This document shows positions 1 to 16,554 of a stretch of DNA of 64,000 nt, in pieces. Each line of letters begins with the position of its first letter. Positions within the stretch are counted from its first letter, which is position 1. The translations under genes and the position numbers were made by a program. The stretch lies in the NCBI GenBank assembly GCA_009869945.1, contig WIXG01000135.1:1-64000 (forward strand). The letters are read 5' to 3'. The stretch comes from Mesaphorura yosii. Lineage: Eukaryota; Arthropoda; Collembola; Poduromorpha; Tullbergiidae. The notes below the pieces were generated by a model. The model saw only the letters and a program-made list of their open reading frames with translations, was not told where the DNA came from and did no database searches.

Positions 1-1872
1 CCAGAGACATAGCTGTGATGCCTTCTTTTTCGGAATGTAGTCTACACCCAAAATCGAAGCCGCGCCGAACTTCACAATGTGAACTACACCCAAAACTTAC
101 ACCAGTGTCAGGAAAATCCCGAGAATTCTCCTGGCATTGTGAGATTAACCAAAAGCTTCCACCCCTCACAATGAATTCTCAAAGCACAAGCAAAACGCCG
201 AGAATTTAGTGGAAGCTCAGAACCAATTGCCTCGTCCAGTATTTACACTTTCAGAGACCAGCAGAATTGCCGCACAACCAAGCCTAAGTCAAAAACAGAG
301 TGTAGGTCGTCGGGGCTGTCTTGGCAATCCGAGAACTGTCAAAACCAAAGAGCCGGAGACTCAAGCCCAAACCGTTACAGAACCACCTACACACTGAACG
401 ACAATAGTCACGTACGTACGAACTCCACTGTTGTGACTTCAACACCATACCAATTACGAAGCCACACGGCTAGACTAATTCCCAAAAATGTACTCGCAAA
501 CTCAGGCTCAGTTTGAAGTACCACATTGGAATTGTCCGTGCTCTGACAGGAGGAAAGAACTGAAAGAGTCTACCAGAGCAATCTCAACAACGCCGTGCTA
601 GTTCGCTCAATTCGGCTCTTTCATAGCAGCAACCCAGCAATTTCTCTGCCTTCACTGCTTCTCTCCCCTCATGTAGATAAAATTTTGGTAGTATTAAGCT
701 TTATCACAGAAAAAGTAAATGGATGGTTTCGTAATACAGAGAGATGCGGAGAGCGTATGCTTCCACTGTACACTACTACGCAAATCGAGGCATGTTCATT
801 TTGGTACGGCAAGCTTTTTTCCACTCACACAAGTGCAGCAGTGAGGAGCCAATGAGGAAGCTGCTGCATAGTGGCAGTTCGCACACAGCACACGCTACCG
901 AGTTTGGATATGGCACGCCTACCCCTCAAATCCACAACTCATTCGGCATGTTCTCAGCTTCTCATCCTGCCAATGTTTCTCTGTGTATTACTCCCTCGGC
1001 TTGAGCCTACAACCTGTCTCCACTGCTCGCATTGCCAGCACGCTGCACACCGCTACTGAACGTGTGCTCTCACCACTGTAAAGAGTTGAACCGCAGCCAC
1101 ATTCTCCAAATAGCAGCCGAACAAATTTCTCAGCTGATTGAATTAATTCAGCACTGTGACATTTGTTCTTGCACTTCTGATAATTTTCTGCGAGTTAACT
1201 AATACTGAGCCCGTCCGAATTACTAAACTCTAAGTTAGTGCAAGTTCGGCACATTTTACAGCTGCGATCAATTAGAGAGCTTCATTCTGCTTATCAGTGC
1301 GGTGCAACGCAATGAATCAAGGCTCCTTGTTCCTATTCGTCGGTGTTCCAGCAAATTAGGTGGCAAATTCGTGGCGTAATGTATGGAAGGCCAGTCCGCT
1401 GAGAAGAAGTCCAGTCCAGCTTGGTGTGAATAAATTTAATTCAAAGCAGCAAATTAATTTCATCGTGTGCTTGATTAACTGGTAAGCAAGAATCTTATTT
1501 TAAAATTCATAACTTTAATCCGTCTTGTAACTCAGCATTAAAAGCTTAGCCTAATCATGGTACTGAACATACTAGGCGAGGGCCAGCTTCCGACACAACT
1601 CAACTGGGCTAAACCGACGCTGATTTGGGCAGCGTAGTCTAATCTATAGCCCGAACAGCTGGAAGTAGCCAGAGTGAATCCATAAGGTAAGATTGTTGCC
1701 GTTACCCACATGGTTATTCCGCTCGATGTTCTTAATTCATGAATTAGGGAAGGCTTATTTTATTTGATCGAATTTTCTACTTGCAGCTTGCATTGAACTG
1801 AAGAATTAGTCAAGTACAAAAGTTATACTTAAGAGTTATCACCTTTACTGTGTCTGGAGTTTGGAATTTAAA
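1..1872. other. No gene recognised upstream of the alanyl-tRNA synthetase
   Basis: No reading frame here has recognisable protein similarity or a convincing exon structure. The first 100 bases hold two diverged copies of a roughly 20-base motif (34-53 and 76-96, both containing CTACACCCAAAA). The stretch before 1873 probably holds the promoter and 5' UTR of the downstream gene. Confidence 0.4.
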
Positions 1873-5410
<3,538 letters not shown>

Positions 5411-5765
5411 ACGAAGTTTTAATGAGGTGCTCAACACCGTGTCATTTGTGTGCACAAAGTTAACCTGCAAGCGAAATCTCAGCACAGCAAAGAGAAAATT
5501 ATGTCAAAAGATAATCCATGCATGAGTAACAACGCTAAAGAAAAAGGGTATTGCAGTCCAACTAACGTTAAGCCCGTCTCACTTGTTACGCCTTATGAGC
5601 ATTTCGTCTTAGTGTCATAACCTTTGTCATTAACATGTTTATTAGCACGATACGACACTGCGCATTGTATGAAATAATAATCATTTTCTGTGAAGACGTC
5701 AAACTGGCCAAAACGAGACAAATAATACGGAAGTAATTTAGCTCTTGAAAGTGTTATGACTTTTG

Positions 5766-5771
5766 AATAAA
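5766..5771 (+). terminator. Poly(A) signal of the alanyl-tRNA synthetase gene
   Basis: AATAAA lies about 355 bases after the stop and only 30 bases before the ATG of the next gene. The two transcription units are therefore tightly packed or overlap. Confidence 0.5.
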
Positions 5772-5800
5772 AGTATTTTGTTGACATTTAACCAGAAAGA

Positions 5801-6589
5801 ATGGGGATCAGAACCCGCGCCAGTGTGTTCATTTTTAGTGTAAGTTTGTGTTCTAGTTTTGCCATCAGTGGGAAAACGGGTATTGCAGAAGGGACACTGG
5901 CGGATCCTGATTTAAGTGCCCCAGTGATGAACAATCAAAGTGCTTCGAAATACGGCATTCAGAGCCAGAGCCAGGCATCCAGTAGCAATTTTCCGCTTCC
6001 AGAATTGAACCTCACCTCGAATGTCAGGCGGAAGAAATCTGCAGGGGTTCCATTTGGCACACTTTTTGATTTGATGCCGATTGCAGCTCGATACGCCAAC
6101 TTACTGCCGCTCGTAATGAATATCATACGTAAGTTGGCATTGCACATAAAGCAAGCAAACGAATCCGACATTGCCTACCATTCCAGGTCCTATGATCCGC
6201 GTAAGTCAATCATCGCGGCAACAGAGCATACAGCAGCCGGGTGGAATCGCTTTCCCTTCGCTGGAAGGAGCTCTCCTTTCTTTGGCGTTCCTCACCTTCG
6301 CAGTTTTCTTGGTGGACTTGGTTCAGGTGCTGGCCCATGAAGGTTAAACTTTAGGTTATTTGCGAATGTAACCCTAAATATGCAATTTTAGCAAGTGCTT
6401 GGAAGGCTAAGAACGGGAACTGCTGTTCCATTGGGTGGCCGGAGTCGAGGACGACGAAAACGCAGAAGCATTGAGTCCTTCGGACTTCTGGAAGACAAAT
6501 TCGGGGAAGTTTTCTCCACGCTCTCCTCAAATATTATCACAGCAATCGAGAACCCGTTGTATCCTGACATGAACAAACAGTACAAGTAA
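5801..6589 (+). CDS. Small secreted protein with dibasic sites, function unknown
   Basis: I do not recognise this family. The best model has three exons, 5801-6128, a 14-base micro-exon 6187-6200, and 6392-6589, which join in phase to give 179 residues. An N-terminal hydrophobic stretch (VFIFSVSLCSSFAIS) looks like a signal peptide. A Ser/Gln-rich region follows, then a basic RRKK site, a hydrophobic helix (LLPLVMNII), a second basic cluster GRRKRR and a short C-terminal helix. Basic clusters in a secreted protein could be proprotein-convertase sites. If the first splice is not used, the frame stays open to 6340 and yields a different 179-residue protein. The first exon has the same length (328 nt) and phase as exon 1 of the gene at 10914, so the two may be distant relatives. 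Confidence 0.5.
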
Positions 6590-7094
6590 CTATGAAGGGT
6601 TTGTGCCTACTCTACCAGAGAACATCGAGGAAGGATTGCATCGAGAAAGCCACACGACACGACACGCGAGACTCGCTCGAGAGAGGTTCACACAACAGTC
6701 TCAATCTGCCTCGGCACACGACTCCACGACCGGACACGATTTGCGTTTTATCTCTGTCCTGCAATGGTAGTGATTCCAAATACAGCGGTAGCCTTATCTT
6801 GTTTGCGAAGATTCTTGGCCGGACTTTTGGATATTGTGTCTGTGTTTACTGTGAGGATGTGTTATTGAAGTTTTAACTCACAAAAATCATTGGACACGGA
6901 ACCGGAAGCAATTTTTAGGAAAATATTCAAATTTTATTTATTTCACTGTAGTGAAGTTAAACTGTTAAGGTCCTAAGGTTTCAAATATGAAATATCACGT
7001 AAGTCTCTCGCGCTTGGCCCAAGATTAAAGGCTGAAGCAGCGCTCTCAAAATAGCTGCGGTCAAGACAAATTAAATTTTAGCTGGTAGTGACGG
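6590..7094. other. Intergenic, convergent 3' ends
   Basis: This lies between the stop codons of two convergent genes. TTTATT motifs around 6936-6946 read as AATAAA on the minus strand and probably serve the galactosyltransferase gene. Nothing else is seen. Confidence 0.4.
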
Positions 7095-8363
7095 TTATAA
7101 TGTTGCGCTTATAATTATCATCAAAAAGCTGAGAACAAAATTTAATTTTAATCCTGAAGGAGCGCCAGCGTACACTACAGTATTTGGGCGTTCTCCAGCA
7201 CTATGTTCTTGAGCAAGTGTGACGTTCCAGTAAAAGCCCATCATGTTAAACTGCATTCCATTTCCTGCTTGTCTCTTGAGCAAATAAAAGATTTTCTTCG
7301 ATTCCCAGGTGTCTTCTTTTAATTGATACAGATCCTGAATATCTTTAATGCCAACGTCGGATGTTGATGCGGCAGCTGTTGACGAAGACTGTTGACTGCT
7401 AGCCACGACCCTGTTGAAGTAGGAACGCAGGAGTCCAGTCACGAAAATATCGTCGATCCATAAATACCGCACTTGATTATGAATCGCGTATAGGTCTCTA
7501 GTGAGGGCTGGAGTTGTAATGTACGCGGCCCCTACACAGAACGGAGGATACGAGTCTTCGCTGTATTCGTCATGGGAAACCCTCCATTTGTGACTCCCGT
7601 ACCGCTTTGGCGTATCTTCCCACTGATGGCATGATATCTGGCGGGGGCGTGGTGCGTAAAGTTTTGTGCTCAAGTGGCTGACAAGTTCAAATATGTTGAT
7701 AAACATGTCATCGTCAGTCTTGACAACAAACACTGCACTCGAACAGTACTTGAGCACCCACTTGTACCCGACGAGGTGCTTAATTGTTAAATTACGGTAT
7801 GAGTCATGGAAGTCTGAGATTATGATGTCCCCGTGCGTGATGTGTTCCTTCTCTATTTCCTGGTCCAATGTCCGGTTGTAGTTGTCGGGTCCGTCCACTT
7901 CCACATTTTGAGATCCAAGAATGAATACCTTGCGAATTGCCCACGTCTTGTGCGCGGTCACTGAGCCCCACGTATCGCGAATAGCCTTGCGGTAAGCAAA
8001 ATGATGTCTGGCGGAGTGAATTACGGTGATGATGAGCGGTGAAGTAATTTGACTGCAAACTGTTTCATTATTCTGAATGAAGCCAAAATCTTCCATGCCC
8101 AAGTACTTTGGCAAATTTGGAGTGGCTGCGGTTGGAGCAGTTTTATGACGAATATTGTTCGTGTATAAGGCTACGGTTATGAAGATGAGTGGAAAGACCA
8201 GGACGAAACTCTGAAGCAGTAAAAATTCAGTAGTTAACAAAGTTGGCTCGGAAATGATAATTAAAGTGACATTACGTACAACGTATTTTCGCCTGTAGAG
8301 CCAAATCCACCATGACGGAATTCCGGTTTGAAGTTGAAGGGGTGTCCTTTTGCAGAAAACCAT
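7095..8363 (-). CDS. Beta-1,3-galactosyltransferase-like GT31 enzyme
   Basis: It is a probable Golgi type II membrane glycosyltransferase adding Gal or GlcNAc in beta-1,3 linkage; the exact acceptor cannot be told. It is a single uninterrupted exon of 422 residues. Order: a cytosolic tail of about 45 residues, a membrane anchor around 47-67 (LLLQSFVLVFPLIFITVALY), then the GT31 domain. GT31 hallmarks are present: RKAIRDTWG at 125-133, the metal-binding DDD at 217-219 (VVKTDDDMF), PPFCVGAAYI, and WIDDIFVTG at 302-310 in place of the usual EDVYVG. The last 18 residues are strongly hydrophobic (LNFVLSFLMIIISATL), which is unusual for GT31 and could be a second anchor or a GPI-type signal. The family is secure; substrate and C-terminal role are open. 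Confidence 0.88.
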   Translation of the reverse strand: MVFCKRTPLQLQTGIPSWWIWLYRRKYVVRNVTLIIISEPTLLTTEFLLLQSFVLVFPLIFITVALYTNNIRHKTAPTAATPNLPKYLGMEDFGFIQNNETVCSQITSPLIITVIHSARHHFAYRKAIRDTWGSVTAHKTWAIRKVFILGSQNVEVDGPDNYNRTLDQEIEKEHITHGDIIISDFHDSYRNLTIKHLVGYKWVLKYCSSAVFVVKTDDDMFINIFELVSHLSTKLYAPRPRQISCHQWEDTPKRYGSHKWRVSHDEYSEDSYPPFCVGAAYITTPALTRDLYAIHNQVRYLWIDDIFVTGLLRSYFNRVVASSQQSSSTAAASTSDVGIKDIQDLYQLKEDTWESKKIFYLLKRQAGNGMQFNMMGFYWNVTLAQEHSAGERPNTVVYAGAPSGLKLNFVLSFLMIIISATL

Positions 8364-10913
8364 GACCTCTAATCCCCAAGCCCAGTGTTTGTGTCCGAAG
8401 GTTAACAGTTAAGCACTTCTCAGCACTGGGACTGAGAAATAGGTCGGCGTGGCGTAAATCCTTCACGCTCCTATTTCATGTGCTGACTCCACCGATTTCC
8501 AGCATATAATTCAAATAACCCTGGTCCAAGGTTGTAAACTCCGTAATGTGGAAAACGTGGTAACTGGTAATAGAATTCTGTGGTCTGATATTTTCAGGAA
8601 TAAATTATCTCATTTCTTAATTAACACTAAAATTACCTACAGCGCTTAACGAAAGAACACCGCACAAGATTAAGTTGGCATTGAATACAAGAAGAATGTA
8701 TGATCTTTTGCTGGCAGCCGTGGAATGAGAATGAATCCCATCTGCAACGGTCCAAAAACGAGGCATCTGGAAGATCGCACTGCGTAAATCCACAAGAATA
8801 TTTTCCGCCGCACTCGTTTATCAGCAGTTGAGTCATTTAAATAATAACGACAATATTACTTTTGTAATCGGCTCGTCGCGTCAATCCAGTAAAAGCAGCC
8901 AGCAGGCTGCAACAGTTGTACTGGAGGCAGTATGCGACGCGACAGTTTTACGTAAACGAAGGCGTTCTATTAATATTATCAACTGTCGAACGCTGAGCTG
9001 ATTATATGCGACCGTACTTGGTGTTTATACAGATTTATTGTCATGAATCGGCTGCTGCTGACTGCCTTCTCATTGTGAGTTTTGGGGATAAATGCTCAGT
9101 CGCAGGATTTGAGAGCACGATACTGTAAGTTATAACCCTTGCTAAGCCGATGACTCATTTGGTTTTCCATGTTCCAGTTGTCACAGTGCCATATCCCAAT
9201 TGTCAGTTGCGCAGCACATTAATCAGACCAAGCTGATGGTGCACTGATCAACATGAGTCTTCTCTTTGAAGATCACGATGACCTCAGCACGTGCGTACAT
9301 GGTACTACTCCGAATACACGACGAATTCCAATTATGTGACATGTGGAACAAGTGTACAGCTGAACTGTGAAATTGGATGGTAGGATTAGTCAAATCGATG
9401 TGACCTCCCGTCTACGTCCGACCTTGTCTCATCTGGTGCGGTGCTGATAATATTTACGTTTGTCTTTTCTAGTGCAGTTGCATAACGAAATCCATGCTGA
9501 CGCTGAGTCACCGTTATCAAGTTCAAGTTCAGATGCTGGACACTGATAAGTGGCAATTATCTTCAGTTTGTTTGCGAAGCACGACCAGTGCGTGTGAATC
9601 ATTAACGTTAGAATTTCTACATCACTCACACTGACAATTCACAAAACACAAAATGAGACTGAAAGCAGTTTCTGTTCTCAATTTTCACGACAGTGCAATA
9701 GTCACTTCTGAAATCTGCAATCAAGAGCCCTCAGGTTCAGTTGCGACTGGCTGAGCTTCTGCAATCTGATTTTCTCCATTACGGAGGTCAAATTCTGTCT
9801 TCCCATCATTATGAAATATGCAAATTTGCAATACTGCGATTTCCTAAAATAGAATTTATTTGCAAATAATAGTGATTATGCCTCCGTTTCGTCCCGCATG
9901 TCTCGCATATGTGACAGGTCCTGTCTGGCATATGAACGAATGATTCGTGACGTCTTCCTGTTCCAGAATATAATTGATAACGGATGCGCAAAACGCGAGC
10001 GTAAGCGTAATCGTGAGCGCGGAAAAATTGATGCCACGCGATGCTCTGTTTTGTTTTTGTGTAAGATCAATTTACATGAATAGAAAATGAGTTGTGCTTC
10101 ATTCTTGCCTTGCCGTCTGTTCTATATTTAGATCAGTTCATTCAGTCGTTCGAAGTATCCTGCATCATATTATTTATTGTAAGGCCTTGGTCTCATTGTG
10201 CCCGGCCAAGCCCCAGTTTACGACCCACCTGCTCATTTCATTAGTAAACACGAAAGAGAAGTTGACAAATGAGATATTCGAAAGATGAGCTAAAAATCCA
10301 CTTTTCGTGGAGATGAATATCAAACACATAAACAGTAAACACTAAACACGTATTCATTATTGAAAATGTGCAACGTTACAAATTCAGAGACCTTAGCAAG
10401 GCATCGACGTTGGTTGTTGCTCTTTATCATCAATCATGAAACTGGGGCGAAGATGTAAGGTTGACAATTTTACGAATTTACTCAAAAAGAAGCAAAATTC
10501 CTCTTGTGCTCTTATTACGAATGAGTATTAAATGCTTGCCGCGTGCGAATGAATCGAGAATCTCGCCTTCATGGTGCCTGATAATGATGATGACTCTACT
10601 TCTGATGGGAGTCTTTCGTCTGTCTATATCTGCCGCTGTACTACACTCAGAAGATGCCGGTCGCGTGAGATGCGTGTTTAAATGCATTATTCGGTTCAAC
10701 AATTTCTTCAAAATTCAAGCCCTTGACCATTGCAATTGACTTACATTTGAATGGACCAAAATAATGGCGTGCAATGCAAATACAATCCAAGGAGTCATGA
10801 ACTCAGTCACCAGAAACTACTTTAATAATTATTATCATTTCGAAGATTCAGTTGGAATTTGGCATTGTGAAGGATTCAGTTCAACTCAACGGTAATGTGA
10901 AACAGTGGGCAGA
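8364..10913. other. No gene recognised
   Basis: About 2.5 kb with only short, unrelated reading frames. A frame at 10461-10739 has a hydrophobic stretch after Met codons but no splice or homology support. The region probably carries promoters for the divergent genes on either side. Confidence 0.4.
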
Positions 10914-12112
10914 ATGAAGATATCAAGAAATATAGCCCCGAATCGGTGGAAACTTGCTACACTTGTGGTTGTGCTCCTGGCTGACTTGATGACAGAAGTG
11001 CGGCTGATTGACTGTGCAAAAGTGGCCCGGAAAGAAGAATCGAGTGAAAATGTAAAGTCCACGACTTCAATAACAAGCGAAACATCGCTGACCGTAAATC
11101 GTACTCACGTCACGGACCTGACAAGGACGTCGACGAGTCCACAGAGAAATGAACTCACGATTTCCAAAATGGCCTTCCGGCTGCTGCAGAAAATCTCCAA
11201 AGATTTCATTTTGCCAACGATGAGCAATTTATTAAGCCCAGGTACGTCTATTGATTCTATTGCTGTGAATACGAATTGCCTCAATTACTTTGTTATGAAT
11301 TAGATTTCTGGGGTCATTCGAAATGATCATGCAAATTGCTTTATATTCAAGCGAATCTTTTGTTTTCACAGGAAGTGGGAACTCATTGTCAAAACGGTCG
11401 CACGATTCAACGTTTGGTCTCATTTCGTTCGTAACATTCGCAACCTTTGTTCTGTTTGCTTTGCTCGTAAGTTCATCCAGTAATCGCTACTGAAAGAATA
11501 TGAATGAAATGCCAGCTAACCAACCGTCAAAGTGCTCGTTTGCAGTTTTACAAATGAATATTTTTTATCAATTTTTCACAGCCTTTGCTGACACTGCCTA
11601 GAAGACAACGAATAGCAAGAGGATACGTAAACAGATATCGTGCGAAAAACAAGTTGAAGCCATTATCACAGCACTTTTTTAAGCCGGCGTCTCTCACAAG
11701 GTACAAAAAGCCTGCAGACTCGCAAATATCCTACGCGGCAGTGGCAGTGCCCATTGATTCGGTTGGCGGTGGTGGAGGAAGCAATGCTGGCGGTCGGGGA
11801 AAGGGCAAAGGCCATGGCTACCATGCCGGTGACTCAAAAATTAAAAGCCCGCAGCAGGAAGATTTCGAGAGCGATGTGGATGATTTATGGAATAGTCGTG
11901 AACCGAACATTTATGGCGTAGGCGATCCCGCAGCTGGGATTAAGACGTATAGCATGGGCGGGGGTGCCGGTGGTGGAGCAGGAGCCAATTTTGGAATGGG
12001 CGGAGGCTGGCCTTCGCAGGAAAGTCAACCAATTCATTTAAGTACGATTACCGATTCGGACAATGAGTACTTGACGAAAGACGAAATCATGTACCTGCTG
12101 AAGACGCTGTAG
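10914..12112 (+). CDS. Glycine-rich single-pass membrane protein, unknown function
   Basis: I do not recognise the family. Three exons (10914-11241, 11372-11466, 11582-12112) join in phase to give 317 residues. The N-terminus has a hydrophobic segment (LATLVVVLLADLMTEV) that may be a signal peptide. A Ser/Thr-rich, probably extracellular stretch follows, then a clear membrane segment spanning exons 2 and 3 (FGLISFVTFATFVLFALLPL). The basic stop-transfer PRRQRIARGY comes next. The rest is low-complexity: GGGGGSNAGG and GGGAGGGAGANFGMGGG blocks, with an acidic end (DSDNEYLTKDEIMYLLKTL). An AATAAA at 12224 supports a real 3' end. The first ATG in the frame was used. Intron phases 1 and 0 match the small secreted gene at 5801. 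Confidence 0.65.
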
Positions 12113-12223
12113 CTTGTAGCCCGTAGCCGCTTTTCTCAAACAGCACAGGTCCTTGCTCCACTTTGCTCAATTTACTGAATGCTTCCGTATCTACCTAGTA
12201 CTTAATTCCGTCTTCAAATGCTA

Positions 12224-12229
12224 AATAAA
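12224..12229 (+). terminator. Poly(A) signal
   Basis: AATAAA lies about 110 bases after the stop of the glycine-rich membrane protein. Confidence 0.6.
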
Positions 12230-12937
12230 GTAGACGACATGAGTAACACGAGAAAGAACAACCGTTTGCAAGTTATGTAAAGGTTACTGTACATTTTGCA
12301 CATCTTGAGACAATTCTATCATGCTGTGCCGTGCTTCAATCCAATTATGCCTGAACCATTCTCTTTCCCATTCCATTATTGCTGAATAAGATTTACCCAA
12401 CCATGAAAGCTTTATGAGAAAACGATTAAACGAGTTAACCTTTACGTTTTGTCTTTCTTTAACGATGGTGATTTTGAGGACCGTTTCTCAGTGCTGCACT
12501 GTTCTTTAACCGCGCGTGGCTGTCCCGCAGCCACAACCTGCTGGTACAGATTACATGCTTTATTCCTATTTGTGTAATGTAAGATAATATAAATGCCGTA
12601 ATTTAAGACAGAAACACAGAAATAAACTTCGCAACGAACGGAATTTGAGAGCACAATTCTTCTGCATCTTTTGTTGTTGCTAAACTCTTGTCAAGAACTT
12701 TCGCATGCCTAATCGACTCAAAGACGCAAAGACTCGTATTGTTTGACTTCCAAACAATGGCCGCATGTTTTCATATTATGTGAATTCTGTTCTACCATGT
12801 TCGGTAACATTTGGAATCGCTGGCACAGCAGTTTGGCAGATCGGATCTTGGTGACAACAACTCGAGTCTTTGCTCAGTAGAAATGAATTTTCGATCCGAA
12901 CTCCGTGAAAGTGTCGCACAACCGTAAATTGAGCGTC
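12230..12937. other. Intergenic
   Basis: No supported gene. It probably includes the promoter and 5' UTR of the DM4/12-like gene. Confidence 0.4.
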
Positions 12938-13555
12938 ATGGATTGGTCTGCCAGTGGATTTAACACAAGCATAACTTTGCATCTTGCCGATTTGTCCAAC
13001 GCGCGCTCGAGTGCGCATTCTTCCATCTCCAAGCGCAGTTTTATGATGATCGACCCGACGCTGATTTTTGCCTTCACAGCCCTCGTGGGTTTGTCATACA
13101 TTGTGTTTTTGGTCGGTACTCAAACTCGACGTCGGAACGGAAGGTCTACTCCGCTGCCTGGCTTCGGGATTCTTGGTGACCGAGTGAATGAGATTATTGA
13201 AATCTTCCTCGACTCATTAGCCGTTTATGTACACAAGTAACAATCTAAATACCACAGTACGCCGTAAGGCGAAAGCCCGTATTACGTCAGAGTAGTAAAT
13301 GAGTCGTAATGACCGCTGTTGTTGATTACGTCTTTCAGTGAGCGAGAATGGGATTGCCCAAGACGCTTGCTATGTGAAGCTAATCAACGCGCAGTGGAGT
13401 CTGGACGTCTTCGCGGATTTCTAATGTACATCTCGTCCTTATTCGTATCATTCTGGTTGAAGGATCGCAATGTGTCTTCAAGCATGGATGCAATGAAGAA
13501 GGGAAGAATGGGGCATAATTGCACGATGCAGTATCCGTGCCCATTCTCCTTGTAG
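12938..13555 (+). CDS. DM4/12-like small protein with cysteine-rich tail
   Basis: Two exons, 12938-13236 and 13339-13555, join in phase across a 102-base intron (GTAACA...TTTCAG) to give 171 residues. After a possible N-terminal extension there is a membrane or signal segment (PTLIFAFTALVGLSYIVFLVG), then a basic cluster (TRRRNGR). The C-terminal half has spaced cysteines in the order WDCPRRLLCEA, then HNCTMQYPCPFSL. This layout resembles the DM4/12 family (PF07841) of small arthropod proteins of unknown function, in which a C..R..CEA block is followed by a final C...YP.CP.SL. The call rests on remembered pattern, not on alignment. AATAAA at 13639-13644 follows the stop. A start at a later Met (13042) would place the membrane segment near the N-terminus. 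Confidence 0.6.
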
Positions 13556-14309
13556 CCAATCGCAAATTATAATTAGGCTGACTCTAAATTATTACGTTGA
13601 GGACACAACTGTCAATATTTATTGTTCCAAAATGATGAAATAAAGACACAAGTCTAAATATACGCTCTAATTTGACGTACTATATTTAGATTAGTTGTTT
13701 TGGTTCTGCTTCCAGTTTCAAAGTTACATTTGACTTACGAATAGTATCATTTCATTACTGATTGCAATTTGCAATTGGCAGTACAAAGCTACGTATATAT
13801 ATGTTAAATATACAAGTGAACAGCCAAGCCTTTTTACAAGTTCCATATTCAAATACAGTCTATTCGGGCTAGTTTACGAGTAATGAGTCGGCAGCTATGA
13901 AAAGAACCGTTGTTGGGAACAATAAAGTAAAACGTTTTCGAATCCGTCCGATTCTGGCCTCCACAATCAACACGCGTAACAAACTGAACTGTACTAGTAT
14001 GAAACAATTCTCGGTGGACACGGTTCTAGTCTCAACACCACATTCTGTAACTTAAAATTTGTCCTTCGACGATGACTAATGGACTTCTAAAACTAAACAG
14101 ACTTAGACAACAAGTTTAATTAGACCAGCTACACACTTTCCTAAGCTGAATTTTAAATAAACACAATTTAGCAAAAAATTTGAGTTAACAATACCTTAAG
14201 ATGTGATAGACTCGTTTCATTAAAGTTACAGAAAAGGAATTAAGGCGATTTGCTTGAACCTTGGTTACATTATATTACTCCAGAATCGCATAACTAGAAC
14301 GAATCGCGA
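13556..14309. other. Convergent intergenic region
   Basis: This separates the stop of the DM4/12-like gene from the stop of Akt on the other strand. It holds AATAAA at 13639 (+). No further gene is seen. Confidence 0.4.
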
Positions 14310-16536
<2,227 letters not shown>

Positions 16537-16554
16537 CTTCGTATTTCCAACCTG

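Noticed and set aside
15-1059. Overlapping short plus-strand frames at the left edge
   Set aside because: Several frames overlap without similarity to known proteins or splice-site support.
10461-10739. Small secreted peptide candidate
   Set aside because: There is a hydrophobic stretch after several Met codons, but the strand opposite is equally open and there is no support for transcription.
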